Source: JBAVVD01 sp049697115
Lineage (GTDB): Bacteria > Acidobacteriota > Aminicenantia > Aminicenantales > UBA4085
Assembly (NCBI GenBank): GCA_049697115.1
Contig: JBAVVD010000009.1
Coordinates: forward strand, 124,001 to 188,000
Length of the DNA: 64,000 nucleotides
Direction: 5' to 3'
The notes under the pieces were generated by a model. It worked only from the letters and a program-made list of their open reading frames with translations. It had not been told where the DNA came from and did not search any database. Shown piece by piece: positions 8,416 to 17,587 of the stretch; within the stretch, counting starts at the first letter, position 1, and each line of letters opens with the position of its first letter. Position numbers and translations under genes: made by a program.

Positions 8416-9780
8416 CTAATCCTTCCTGGCTTTTTCACTTTTTCCGGCTTCTCCTTCTCCTCCTGTGCTCATGGCTCCTTTCTCTCTCCTCATGCGGGCC
8501 TTAACCGACTGCCACCATTCGATTCGTTTTTTGATGTCTCTCTCAAAACCCATGTCTCCAGGCTGATAGTATTTCCTTCCCTTCAGCTTCTCCGGAAAAG
8601 TCTCCATATCCGTTGTGGCCAGAGGAAAGTCGTGGGCATAGGCGTAGTCCCGGCCGTAGTCCAGCTCTCCCATCAATTTGGTTACAGGATTTCTGATCTG
8701 AAGCGGAACAGGCTCCTGCGGGCTTTCTTCCACATCTTTCATGGCTCTGGAAAAAGCCACATATGCCCGATTGCTTTTGGGCGCGGCGCTCAGGTAGATT
8801 ACAGCTTCAGCCAGGGCCAGCTCACCTTCCGGAGTTCCCAGAAAATCATAGGCTTCTTTGGCCTTCAGGGCAATGGTCAGGGCCTGGGGATCCGCCAGGC
8901 CGATGTCCTCAGAGGCGAACCGGACCAGCCTGCGGGCGATATACAGGGGGTCTTCACCGGCGGCCAACATCCGGGCCAACCAGTACAGGGAAGCATCCAC
9001 ATCGCTGTTGCGGAGGCTTTTATGAAGAGCCGAAATTAAATTGAAGTGCTCCTCCCCTTTTTTATCATAAAGAAGGATCCGCTTTTGCAGGGCTTCCTGA
9101 ACCTCGGCTGCGGTTATCACCCGGCCTTTCACCAGGCTCGCCGCTATCTCGAGAGTGTTCAGGGCCCGCCTGGCATCGCCGTTGGCATAATCAATAACCA
9201 TCTGTAGAGCCGGCTCATCCAGCCGGAGTTTCAATTTCCCTAATCCCAGTTTTTCATTGGTCCGGGCATCTTCAATAATCTGAGAAAGCGCCTTTTCCGA
9301 CAACGGATTCAGGACCAAAACTTTGGTCCGCGACAGCAGAGGCGCAATCACCTCGAAGGAAGGGTTTTCTGTGGTCGAACCGAAAAGGATGACATCTCCG
9401 CGTTCGACATAGGGCAAGAACGCCCCTTGCTGGGCTTTATTGAAGCGGTGAATCTCATCGATAAAAATCACCATCGGCTTCCCGTAAAGCTTTTTATGCT
9501 TCTCCGCATTGGCCATGACTTCCTTGACTTCTCTGATCCCCGAGAGCACGGCGCTGAAAAAAGTAGAGGGAAGATCGAAATTCTTGGCCAGCATAAAGCC
9601 CAGAGTGGTTTTTCCGGATCCCGGCGGTCCCCAGAAGATCAGAGATACAAGGCGGTCCGCTTCGATGAGCTCGGTGAGTATCTTCCCCTGGCCCAGAAGA
9701 TGTTCCTGTCCGTAGAACCGATCGAGGCTTTGAGGTCTCATCCTCTCCGCTAAAGGGACATACTTTTCTTTGGCTTCCAT
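8416..9780 (-). CDS. rarA: Replication-associated recombination protein A (AAA+ ATPase)
   Basis: 454 residues of the RarA/MgsA/WRNIP1 family, close to the usual length. The order is N-terminal LAERMRPQSLDRFYGQEHLL, Walker A GPPGSGKTT (residues 51-59), Walker B VIFIDEIHRFNKAQQ (about 105-119), sensor 1 FGSTTENPSF, and the C-terminal tetramerisation region with LYWLARMLAAGEDPLYIARR and a YQPGDMGFE-like end. RarA acts at stalled replication forks, interacting with SSB and remodelling DNA ends; it is cytoplasmic. The C-terminus carries a short basic, low-complexity tail (EGEAGKSEKARKD). The SD is weak. It appears to be a single-gene unit. Confidence 0.95.
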   Translation of the reverse strand: MEAKEKYVPLAERMRPQSLDRFYGQEHLLGQGKILTELIEADRLVSLIFWGPPGSGKTTLGFMLAKNFDLPSTFFSAVLSGIREVKEVMANAEKHKKLYGKPMVIFIDEIHRFNKAQQGAFLPYVERGDVILFGSTTENPSFEVIAPLLSRTKVLVLNPLSEKALSQIIEDARTNEKLGLGKLKLRLDEPALQMVIDYANGDARRALNTLEIAASLVKGRVITAAEVQEALQKRILLYDKKGEEHFNLISALHKSLRNSDVDASLYWLARMLAAGEDPLYIARRLVRFASEDIGLADPQALTIALKAKEAYDFLGTPEGELALAEAVIYLSAAPKSNRAYVAFSRAMKDVEESPQEPVPLQIRNPVTKLMGELDYGRDYAYAHDFPLATTDMETFPEKLKGRKYYQPGDMGFERDIKKRIEWWQSVKARMRREKGAMSTGGEGEAGKSEKARKD

Positions 9781-9907
9781 CGGATTTCTTTATATTGGAT
9801 TATATCAAATTTTTCCCCTCGAATGTAATCCATTCAGGAAGCCATCGAGCGGCTTTATAAACGCATCCCCGCGCTCTCATGCCATCCTGTTAGCAAAATT
9901 TGAAAAG

Positions 9908-9935
9908 TGGACAGTTTAAAATTTAAAAATGGACA
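9908..9935 (+). repeat. Short direct repeat upstream of the protease gene
   Basis: TGGACA occurs at 9908-9913 and 9930-9935, 22 bp apart, in an AT-rich stretch. Spaced repeats of this kind are found near IS21-type ends and in operators. The rest of 9781-9980 holds nothing I can name. Confidence 0.25.
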
Positions 9936-9980
9936 CTTGGGAAGGCCTTAAAAGGATATATAACGCTCTGAGCAATTGTC

Positions 9981-10009
9981 TTGACATCTCTTGAGTCAAG
10001 GTTTATATT
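9981..10009 (+). promoter_or_regulatory. Consensus sigma70 promoter with overlapping dyad
   Basis: TTGACA (9981-9986), exactly 17 bp and TATATT (10004-10009) form a near-consensus promoter about 100 bp before the protease ATG. CTTGAC (9980-9985) and GTCAAG (9995-10000) form an inverted repeat covering the -35 and spacer, a plausible repressor site. Confidence 0.65.
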
Positions 10010-10111
10010 TTATAAATCGATTGAATGCGGGGGAACAAAGAAGTCCATTTGGCTTGCGCAGCCAAAAAGCATATTTTTAACTTTAAATAAAGAAAGTCGG
10101 AGGTGAGTAAT

Positions 10112-11014
10112 ATGGTTAGGGAAAAAACTTTCATGGGACGAAGAATACCTAATACCGCTGAACTGACTGAGATTTACCGCGAGATGACAAAACGGTCCAA
10201 TGTGTTCGGCTGTTATGTGGGGAAAAAAAATAGAGCCGGAGAGAATAAGCCAGGGCTAGCTGTGATATGTGCAGTGAAAGACAAAATAGATAAAAAAAAT
10301 CTTAGCAGGGAAGAAATAATCCCACAGAGGTTCGACTGGCTGAAGCATACATCCCATCCCAAAAAAATGAGAACCGATGTGATAAGAATGTCCAACACAT
10401 TGATCCGTCAAGCTGGTCCAATCATCGGGCCTGGGGATAGGATCGTGAGAAGGGCGAATGGCGAGGCCGCATCCATCGGTATCGCTTTTTTACATCCCCA
10501 ATATGGTCCCGTGGTTACCACTGCCGGTCACCTGTTTCCTGGCAATGATATCGATGAAGAAGTGACAATAGAGAGCGGAGATATGCAAGTCAATGGAAAG
10601 ATGGTAAAGAAAATGATGACTGCGGATGCCGACTGTGCTCTTATTCAAATAACCAATTCATCAACGTCCAGGATTGAAAATTTGTTCCGCGATCTTTATG
10701 CCGTTGGGCCTCTCTATTTTCCCTCGGACCAGGATTTGGAGAAAGAGATGGTGGTTTTAACCCCAGCAGGCACTTTTGATGTGATTTGTAAAGGCATTAA
10801 CGGACAATTTGCCTGGTCCGACGGAACTCTCATGAGAGATATAATCCTGACCACCTGGAGAACCATCCCCGGTGATTCGGGTTCCTGTCTTGTTACCCAA
10901 AAATATGCCGCTTGCGGCCTTTTGGTTGGACAAATGGTCAGCGGAGATACATTGTTTTCCGCATTCGCACCGGCCTATATCCCGGTGCTCAGGGAACATG
11001 GACAATTAATTTAA
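10112..11014 (+). CDS. Trypsin-fold serine protease without signal peptide
   Basis: 300 residues. A chymotrypsin-like triad can be placed: H140 in VVTTAGHLF, D172 or D174 in TADADCALI, and S256 in IPGDSGSCLV. The N-terminal 100 residues (GLAVICAVKDKI, IIPQRFDW, TDVIRMS) resemble the leader region of bacterial trypsin-like proteins that lack a secretion signal. No signal peptide or membrane segment is visible, so it should be cytoplasmic, unlike most S1 proteases. The ATG at 10112 is preferred over the GTG at 10103 because the GTG lies inside the perfect SD GGAGGTGA. The next gene starts 14 bases after the stop, so the two form an operon. Protease activity and target are inferred. Confidence 0.8.
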   Translation: MVREKTFMGRRIPNTAELTEIYREMTKRSNVFGCYVGKKNRAGENKPGLAVICAVKDKIDKKNLSREEIIPQRFDWLKHTSHPKKMRTDVIRMSNTLIRQAGPIIGPGDRIVRRANGEAASIGIAFLHPQYGPVVTTAGHLFPGNDIDEEVTIESGDMQVNGKMVKKMMTADADCALIQITNSSTSRIENLFRDLYAVGPLYFPSDQDLEKEMVVLTPAGTFDVICKGINGQFAWSDGTLMRDIILTTWRTIPGDSGSCLVTQKYAACGLLVGQMVSGDTLFSAFAPAYIPVLREHGQLI

Positions 11015-11028
11015 AAAAGGGGGATGAT

Positions 11029-12411
11029 ATGAATAGAATATTTTTCGTTTCGTTATCTACGGTTGTTTTTTCAGTTATATTGAGTCCTGTAAACAAGTTG
11101 CGGGCGCAATGTAATCCTCAGCCTTTTGAAGAGAATAGTGAGGTGCTCATCTTCAACAATGCCACAAAAATAGTGATTGCTGATACCTCCAAAGATCCGA
11201 TTGAGGGATTGATTTCCATTAATTTTACCCGCCAAAATAGCAGCAGCGGTAAATGGCAAATATCGCAAAACGATATCGATATGGTTACTTCCACGGTTTC
11301 CAAACGAGTAAACAAAGAAGTGAGCAGAAAAAAGATCAAGTTTGGCTGGTTTAAAGACAATACACTGCTGGGCAGATACCAGGCCTTCAAGCTAAAGGGC
11401 GAGACAGACGCACAGGTATGCGGAGAGGAAATCAATGAAATCACGGAACCGTCGCCGCCGGCAAGCGGAAGTGATCCCCATGATGTTGGGGTTAAATATA
11501 ATGAATGGTTAGAGGAAATAAAAACGGACTCCCGTTTAAGCGGAAAAAAGGATTTTGTGGCTGTGTTATTCGATGAGAACCTGAAAGTGATACATGTAAG
11601 CAGGGATTATACTGCTGTAGGCGATTGGATATTTGTGGGCGTTCTTAGAGACAAAGCGGAATCTACCGGCAATATAACGGTGGGTTATTCCCCCTGTGCT
11701 GCCGAGCCCGAAGCGCCCCAGGTTTATGTGGGGGACACGTTTACTGTGCCGGGAAAGCAGGCGGCTAAAGTCGAGTATATCATTGAAAAATTCCCACCGA
11801 AGCGGTGTTTTAATACACTGGTCACCATCACTGTCAAGAAAAAAGGATTGGACCCCAATACCAGGGCCCATATAACAACAGAAGCTGAGTACGTCTTACA
11901 GCAGTACAAACGGTACAGGGCAACGCTACAAATGGGCGTTTTATTCTCAAATTTGCAAGAACAGACCTTTGCGCTGAAGAAGGATGGCAATAAAACAACC
12001 ATTTACAGCAAAGGCCCTGAAAATACCGGCCCCCAATATGTCACTTCGCTGGTGATCTATTCGTTTCCCCGCTATTTAAGCGGTATATTTTCATCCAAAC
12101 ATCGATTCCTGGGTAGAGATATTATTCATGACCATACATTTACGGACAGGATCGGTGCTGTTTTGGGGGTTGGTCTTAACGACCCGGGATGTCTCTTTTA
12201 TTTGGGTTTCTCCTTTGAATTATTGTATGGTATTAACCTCATTGGAGTCTATGAATTCGTCAGGATTAATGAGCTGGTCGGATTGAAAGAAGGAGATGAA
12301 TTCAGTGGTACGGAAGCAGAGATTCCCACCCGCGCTATCTGGGATAAAAAGATTGTGTTCGGTCTCTCCATCGATCTCCGTTATGTAACAGCTTTATTCT
12401 CTCAACACTGA
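11029..12411 (+). CDS. Exported protein of unknown family, possible C-terminal beta-barrel
   Basis: 460 residues starting at an ATG with an AAGGGGG SD; an upstream in-frame extension to 10912 lies inside the protease gene and is rejected. A signal peptide ends near NKLRAQ. The middle is Pro-poor and mostly beta, with scattered Cys (Q-C, QVCGEE, SPCAAE, KRCFN) and no domain I recognise. The last roughly 150 residues alternate polar and hydrophobic residues (RATLQMGVLFSN, GCLFYLGFSFEL, KKIVFGLSIDLRYV), as in outer-membrane strands. The sequence is AT-rich relative to flanking genes. It is co-transcribed with the trypsin-fold protein; a functional link between them is inference only. Confidence 0.75.
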   Translation: MNRIFFVSLSTVVFSVILSPVNKLRAQCNPQPFEENSEVLIFNNATKIVIADTSKDPIEGLISINFTRQNSSSGKWQISQNDIDMVTSTVSKRVNKEVSRKKIKFGWFKDNTLLGRYQAFKLKGETDAQVCGEEINEITEPSPPASGSDPHDVGVKYNEWLEEIKTDSRLSGKKDFVAVLFDENLKVIHVSRDYTAVGDWIFVGVLRDKAESTGNITVGYSPCAAEPEAPQVYVGDTFTVPGKQAAKVEYIIEKFPPKRCFNTLVTITVKKKGLDPNTRAHITTEAEYVLQQYKRYRATLQMGVLFSNLQEQTFALKKDGNKTTIYSKGPENTGPQYVTSLVIYSFPRYLSGIFSSKHRFLGRDIIHDHTFTDRIGAVLGVGLNDPGCLFYLGFSFELLYGINLIGVYEFVRINELVGLKEGDEFSGTEAEIPTRAIWDKKIVFGLSIDLRYVTALFSQH

Positions 12412-12537
12412 TTTATTAAAATACCCAGTTTAGCTATAAAAAGGAGTGCCCGACGACAAGAAGCGATCAGACCCAGGAAAACAACAAGAAGGATGAAGAG
12501 ATTGCACCTCGTGTTGTTATTGCTCAGGAGTGAGGGA

Positions 12538-14735
12538 TCATTGTAAACGTTTCCTGCCGTCCTCGACTTCGGGCCGTCCTGGGTCGGCGTCTTTCCACAG
12601 GTCGAGGAATTTTAGGTAGCGTTCGCGGGCTTTGTCCTTCAATCCTTTGTGCTCGTACAATTTGGCCAGTTGGTAGTGGAATTTCGGATTGATGAGGTGC
12701 CGGTCCTCGCCTTTGGGGTCATAGGTCGTCAGGCGCTCGTATTCGGCGATGGCGCGGTCCAGGTCCCCCTTGGCCTCCAGGGCGCGAGCCTTGAGGTCGT
12801 TGATGGACAGATTCGTGTCGATGGCATCCGCGGAATTTGAAAGGTCAGGGAAGTCCGGTTCACGTGTCTTTTCAAAGACGGCGATAGCCTGGTCGTATTT
12901 TTCCTCATGGAACAATATCTCGGCTTCAAGCAGATCGGCCCTATACTGCCCCCATACTCTATCAAGAGGAAGGGAAAAACCCGGGATGAGGGACAGAATC
13001 TCCGCCAAGCATTTCTTGGCGGATTGGACATTTTTAGCTTTCACGTCAATCATGCCTTTCCGGAAGCTATGACTGGATTGTATTTGTTTCTGATACTGCG
13101 GCGGAGCGAGCTTCGAGGCTAATGAAAACCAGGCATCGTTGGCCTGCCGGCTGAGCTCCAGCTTCCCCATAGAGAGATAATACCCGGATGTCTCCTTTCC
13201 ATTTTCGATTTGCTCGAAGTCCATGCCTTGGGCGGAGACGATATCCGCCGCTTTTTGCATATGGCTGAGGCAGAGGTCCGCGCTCCCCAGCCAAAAAGAA
13301 TAGAAAGCCTTCCAGCGATGGCAGGCAAGCAGGTCCGCAGGCACCAAGGAGACGGCCAGGCGCTTGTCGATCCATTCCATGGCTCTCGGGTAATCCTCTT
13401 GGAGAGCATAAACATAGGCCAGCTTGGGATAGGTCATGAAAAAATTAGCCTTAAGGGAAATGGCTTTGATATAGCTGGCCAGGGCCTCGTCCAGCCGTCC
13501 CATGAGAAACTTAAGGTCTCCCAGGGAATCGAGGGGGTTGGCATCTCTCGGGTTCAGGGCGATGTATTTTTCCAAATGGCGGACGGCCTGTTTATAATTC
13601 TTCAGCCGCACGTAGGCATAGGCGATGGCATTGTGCGCTTCTCCGTATTCCGGGTCGAGCGCCAAGGCTTTCTGACACATTTCGAGATATTTTTGATCAT
13701 CACCCTGATTCAGGTAATATCGACCCAACATCGTATAACTGATTTTTTCCTTGGGGTACTTTCGGAGGATCTCCTGGAGGATATTGAAATATTTTTCCAT
13801 GTTATTTTCGATAAAGGAAACATAGCCTGCCTCGATTAAAAGCCGTTCTTTTTCCGTGGCCCTGGAGGAGTTTTGCTTCGCTTTTTTGATAGCGTCGTTT
13901 GATTCATTCCACCTGCCCAGGGCTCCGTAGAGCCCAGACAGCCACCAATATCCGGTGGCAAATTCCGGGTCGATGGCCACGGCTTTTTCCATCTCCTGCG
14001 CCGCTTCCGGAAAATAATACTTGCGATAGTTTTCCAGCCCTTGCAGATAATATTTGTAGGCCTCCATGGAATCCGTGGTCACGCCTGAGACGCGCAGCTT
14101 TTCCAGGTTCATTTTCTGCTTAGCCAGGCCCAGCCCCTCGGCCACGGATACGCACAGCTCGTCGATCTGAGTCCTGAGGATGCTGGCCACCCCTTCGCCC
14201 CTGGCACTGGCGCCCTTGAGAAGCTTCTTGCTCTCGACATCCAGGACTTTCACGTCTGTGACGAATGTGTTCTCCGCTTTGACGAAGCTGCCCAGGACGA
14301 TGGACTCCACGCCCTCCAGGCGGCACAGCCGGAATCCCAGGTCCTTGTCGATGGTTTTGACCTCAGGCCGGCCCAATTGTTTGAGGAGGTCCTCCATCCG
14401 CTCCCAGGAAACGACATATACGCCACCCGACTGTTCCAGGCCGGTGATGAGCAGGTTGGGGATGGCCTCCTGGAGGTAGTCGTAGGCCCGGTCGCCGGTC
14501 TGGTTTTGAAAGCTGATGACGGCGATGGAATTATTGATCTTGGGAGCGGTGGCCTCGCCCGGATGATGAAAGATACGCCAGGCGCCGAAACCGATGAGGA
14601 GGACGGCCACGGCAGCCGCAACCGGCCAGAGGAGCTTCTTCAGCCTGAAGGTGACCGTGATCTCCCGTGACGTCAACCTTGCCGGTTTGGGGATCTTCCT
14701 CTGGGTCGTTGGAATGCCCTTCTCGATCCTGGCCC
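12538..14735 (-). CDS. TPR half of a frameshifted Ser/Thr kinase-TPR protein
   Basis: In frame from about 14735 the product reads ARIEKGIPTTQRK, a basic linker, one transmembrane helix (LLWPVAAAVAVLLIGFGAW), a domain resembling the TolB-N/FlgO-like region (NSIAVISFQNQTGDRAYDYL), and then many TPRs to the C-terminus (for example QALALDPEYGEAHNAIAYAY). The preceding frame holds the kinase. A longer open frame to 14907 is only the shadow of the kinase gene. Together the two halves would make one membrane-anchored kinase of about 1045 residues with an extracytoplasmic TPR sensor. A single extra G in the run at about 14733 explains the break. Confidence 0.8.
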
Positions 14736-15673
14736 AGGTCCGCCTCCATCTCTTCTGCGCTCTGAAAGCGGTTAGCCTTGTCTTTTTCCAGGCACCTGAG
14801 GATGACCCGGCTGAGGTCGTCGGAGAGGTTGGGGTTGAACTGCTTCGGATCCTGGGGCTTCTCGCTCTTGTGCTTGACGCCCACTGTGAAGGGCGTATCC
14901 CCCTCAAAGGGCACGCGGTCTGTTGTCATCTCGTAGAGGATGATGCCCAGGGAGTAAAGGTCGAAGCGTGCGTCCACATCCTTGCCTTCGACCTGCTCCG
15001 GGCTCATGTATTCCGGGGTGCCGATGATGATGCCCGCGCCCATGATCCCCTTGCCTTTGAGCGATCGGGCGATCCCGAAGTCCATGATCCGCACCGTCCC
15101 TTCACGATCGATCATGATGTTCGACGGCTTGAGGTCGCGATGCACCACCCCCGCCCGGTGCGCCTCGGCCAACCCCTCGCAAACCTGGATGGCGATATGG
15201 ACCGCGGTCCCCAGGCCCAGCTGGCCGCTCATGCGGATCATGTTCTTGAGGTCCTCGCCCGAGACATACTCCATGGTGAGGAAGTATGCCCCTTCCGCCC
15301 GGCCGAGGTCGTACATGCGGCAGATGTGCTTGTGGGAGAGGTTGCGAGCCGTCTTGAGTTCGTGGCGGAACCGCTCGACGGTCTCCCTGTCGGCGGCAAG
15401 CTCGGGCTTGATGAGCTTCAGGGCGACTTTGGCGTTGACCTCCTTGTCCAGGACCTTGTAGACCCGGCCCATCCCGCCGCGGCCGAGTTCCTCAATCACC
15501 TGGTAGCGGCCGGCAAAGGTAGCCCCTGTGGTCAGCTCGCAGACAGGCGTTTGCAGGGTTTCTGTTACTTCCTTATGGATATCCTTGAAAGAAGGCAGTG
15601 GTGTCCCGCAGTCGCCGTAATACTGCTTGGTATCAGGATTCTCTGTTCGGCATTTCGGGCACTTGATGGCCAC
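14531..15673 (-). CDS. Kinase half of a frameshifted Ser/Thr protein kinase
   Basis: The Hanks-type kinase domain is intact: GRGGMGRVY loop, VALK lysine, HRDLKPSN catalytic loop, DFG, and APE-like GTPEYMSPEQ. An N-terminal zinc-ribbon-like segment begins CPKC, but the second pair reads YYGDCG where I would expect a third Cys, so metal binding may be lost. After EEMEADL the frame is wrong and encodes a meaningless tail to 14531; the true continuation lies in the next frame. GTG start at 15673 with an AAGGGG SD. Such kinases phosphorylate Ser/Thr on regulators, coupled to periplasmic sensing through the TPR part. If the frameshift is real, a soluble kinase without sensor would be made. Confidence 0.85.
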   Translation of the reverse strand: MAIKCPKCRTENPDTKQYYGDCGTPLPSFKDIHKEVTETLQTPVCELTTGATFAGRYQVIEELGRGGMGRVYKVLDKEVNAKVALKLIKPELAADRETVERFRHELKTARNLSHKHICRMYDLGRAEGAYFLTMEYVSGEDLKNMIRMSGQLGLGTAVHIAIQVCEGLAEAHRAGVVHRDLKPSNIMIDREGTVRIMDFGIARSLKGKGIMGAGIIIGTPEYMSPEQVEGKDVDARFDLYSLGIILYEMTTDRVPFEGDTPFTVGVKHKSEKPQDPKQFNPNLSDDLSRVILRCLEKDKANRFQSAEEMEADLGQDREGHSNDPEEDPQTGKVDVTGDHGHLQAEEAPLAGCGCRGRPPHRFRRLAYLSSSGRGHRSQDQ

Positions 15674-15701
15674 TGCTTGCCCCTTCTATCAGGATGGCTA
15701 A

Positions 15702-15731
15702 AGAATAACAAAATAGAAGTAATGGAGTCAA
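15702..15731 (-). promoter_or_regulatory. Promoter of the kinase gene
   Basis: On the minus strand TTGACT (15731-15726), an 18-bp spacer and TATTCT (15707-15702) lie about 30 bp before the GTG at 15673. Confidence 0.45.
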
Positions 15732-15812
15732 TGCAATTAGAAGCTGGAAGGTCGCTGAAGCTGGCAAAGAGTATTTTTTACGATCCTCAAGTTCAATTAA
15801 GAAAATGCACGC

Positions 15813-15840
15813 TTGCGTTCTTCAGGGCGGATGATATAAA
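15813..15840 (+). promoter_or_regulatory. Promoter of the C45-like lipoprotein gene
   Basis: TTGCGT (15813-15818), a 16-bp spacer and TATAAA (15835-15840) lie 44 bp before the ATG at 15884, divergent from the kinase promoter. Confidence 0.42.
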
Positions 15841-15883
15841 TTGACAGAAATTGCCGTTAAGCTTGGCTCCGAGGAGGGATGAG

Positions 15884-17311
15884 ATGAAAATGCGAAAACA
15901 TTTTTTCGCTCTCGTAATTTTGAGTGCCATTTGTTTAATTTTCTCTTTTTCCTGCGTTAAAAAAACAGAGAACCCGCCCGCCCAGCTCCAGAATTCATTC
16001 CGTCAGGACAATAACGGCTGGGTATTTATCCATCTGGAGGGTTCGCCCCGGGAGATCGGCTTCCAGCACGGCTATCACCTGGCCGCTGAAATCGATGACG
16101 CCCTACAGATGTTCGCTTTCTATCTCGAAAAATCGACAGGCCGGGATTGGAATTTCTTTCGCCAGGCTGCCGAGCGCATGTTCTGGCCCAAGCTCGATGT
16201 GGAATACCAGGAAGAGATTGAAGGAATCGTTGAGGGGCTGAAGAGCCGGCTGCCTGATAAGAATTATGACAGGATCGACATCACGGCCTTAAACGGTTGG
16301 ATCGAGCTAGCCTGGTATTATGTCCCTTACCTTGATGAGAAAGAAAAACAGGGCACCAGTGACAATAAAGCACCTTCCTTCTGCAGCGCTTTCATCGCTA
16401 CCGGAAGCCACACCGAAGACGGCGGGATCGTCATCGGCCACAACGCCTGGGTGGATTATATCATCGGCGAGAGATGGAACATTATCGCCGACGTTGTCAC
16501 TCAGAAGGGCTTCCGCATTCTCATGGACAGCTTCCCCGGCTATATCCACAGCGGGGATGATTTTGTCATCAACAGCGCCGGAATCGTCTATACAGAAACG
16601 ACCATGTCCCAGTTCAAGGGCTTTGACGAAGGGGGCATTCCAGAGTTTATGCGCGCCCGCAAGGCGGCCCAGTATTCCGATTCGATCGATGGCTTTATCC
16701 AGATCATGACTACGGATAATAACGGCGCCTACGCCAACGACTGGCTCGTTGGAGACATCAAGACTTCAGAGATCGCCAAGCTCGAGCTGGGCCTCAAGAA
16801 TCAGATGGTATGGAGGACCCATGACGGCTACTTCGTCGGGTCCAACTTCCCGAGCGACGAGAAAGTCATTGCCGTAGAGACGACGTTTAATCCGAATGAT
16901 GCGAGCCTCTCCGTTCTCGTGCGCAAGGCCCGCTGGGAACAGCTCATGGAAGAGTACAAAGGGAACATCGACGTGGAGGACGCCAAATTGTTTGAGAGCG
17001 ACCATGTCGATGCAAACCTCAACGCCCCTGCATCTAACGGCAATGTCCTCTGTGGCCATATCGACGATGACCCGAAAGGATTGCCTGAATTTATTTGGGG
17101 GCCCTACTTTCCCGGCGGCTCTGTTCAGGGCAAAGTGACAACAGCCGCACTGGCTAAAGAGCTCAAACTCTGGGCCAGGATGGGCCATCCCTGCGGCCAG
17201 GATTTTATCACCGCAGAATTCTTCAAGAAACACCCCGAGTACGAATGGCAGGGAAAATTCCTCAAGGACATGAACTCTCATCCTTGGACTCTCTTTGAGG
17301 CCAGGCGCTGA
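15884..17311 (+). CDS. C45/AAT-like Ntn-hydrolase, predicted lipoprotein
   Basis: 475 residues. The N-terminus is a lipoprotein-like signal ending at C24 (FSFSC-VKK); the lipobox is not classical. The body resembles peptidase C45/acyl-CoA:6-APA acyltransferase and phospholipase-B-like Ntn hydrolases: REIGFQHGYHLAAEI, the candidate nucleophile C167 in SFCSAFIATG, GGIVIGHNAWVDY, and NSAGIVYTETTM. These enzymes self-cleave before the Cys and hydrolyse amide bonds of acylated amino acids or similar compounds. The ATG at 15884 has a GAGGAGGG SD and is preferred to a TTG at 15851. It is transcribed alone from the promoter at 15813. The substrate cannot be read from sequence. Confidence 0.82.
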   Translation: MKMRKHFFALVILSAICLIFSFSCVKKTENPPAQLQNSFRQDNNGWVFIHLEGSPREIGFQHGYHLAAEIDDALQMFAFYLEKSTGRDWNFFRQAAERMFWPKLDVEYQEEIEGIVEGLKSRLPDKNYDRIDITALNGWIELAWYYVPYLDEKEKQGTSDNKAPSFCSAFIATGSHTEDGGIVIGHNAWVDYIIGERWNIIADVVTQKGFRILMDSFPGYIHSGDDFVINSAGIVYTETTMSQFKGFDEGGIPEFMRARKAAQYSDSIDGFIQIMTTDNNGAYANDWLVGDIKTSEIAKLELGLKNQMVWRTHDGYFVGSNFPSDEKVIAVETTFNPNDASLSVLVRKARWEQLMEEYKGNIDVEDAKLFESDHVDANLNAPASNGNVLCGHIDDDPKGLPEFIWGPYFPGGSVQGKVTTAALAKELKLWARMGHPCGQDFITAEFFKKHPEYEWQGKFLKDMNSHPWTLFEARR

Positions 17312-17314
17312 TGA

Positions 17315-17336
17315 AATCGCTTGAAGCTTAGCGATT
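17315..17336 (+). terminator. Stem-loop just after the C45-like gene
   Basis: AATCGCT (17315-17321) and AGCGATT (17330-17336) form a perfect 7-bp stem with an 8-base loop, directly after the stop codon. No T-run follows, so termination would be weak or factor-dependent. Confidence 0.4.
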
Positions 17337-17535
17337 GCCTCTTCTGGCGAGGATCTGATCACAGGCCTTTGGTGGGACGTCAATCGAGAGTCAAGTCGGA
17401 GGGGAAGCCCCCTTCAATAATTACCTCATCAATAAATTGCAGAATTATAAATAATAACTCGCATTCAGTCATCCCAGCGAAAAACTAAACTCTTATAGAA
17501 CATCAAGGGCATATTCCGGCGCACTCAAGCCGTTC

Positions 17536-17564
17536 TTGACGACATAAAAATTCCATGTTATTGT
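17536..17564 (+). promoter_or_regulatory. Promoter of the MerR-like gene
   Basis: TTGACG (17536-17541), a 17-bp spacer and TATTGT (17559-17564) give a start site about 17 bases before the ATG at 17588. Confidence 0.5.
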
Positions 17565-17587
17565 TACGGCTGAAGTAAAAGGATTTA

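Noticed and set aside
10912..11028. N-terminal extension of the exported protein
   Set aside because: It overlaps the protease coding region out of frame; the ATG at 11029 has SD and signal peptide.
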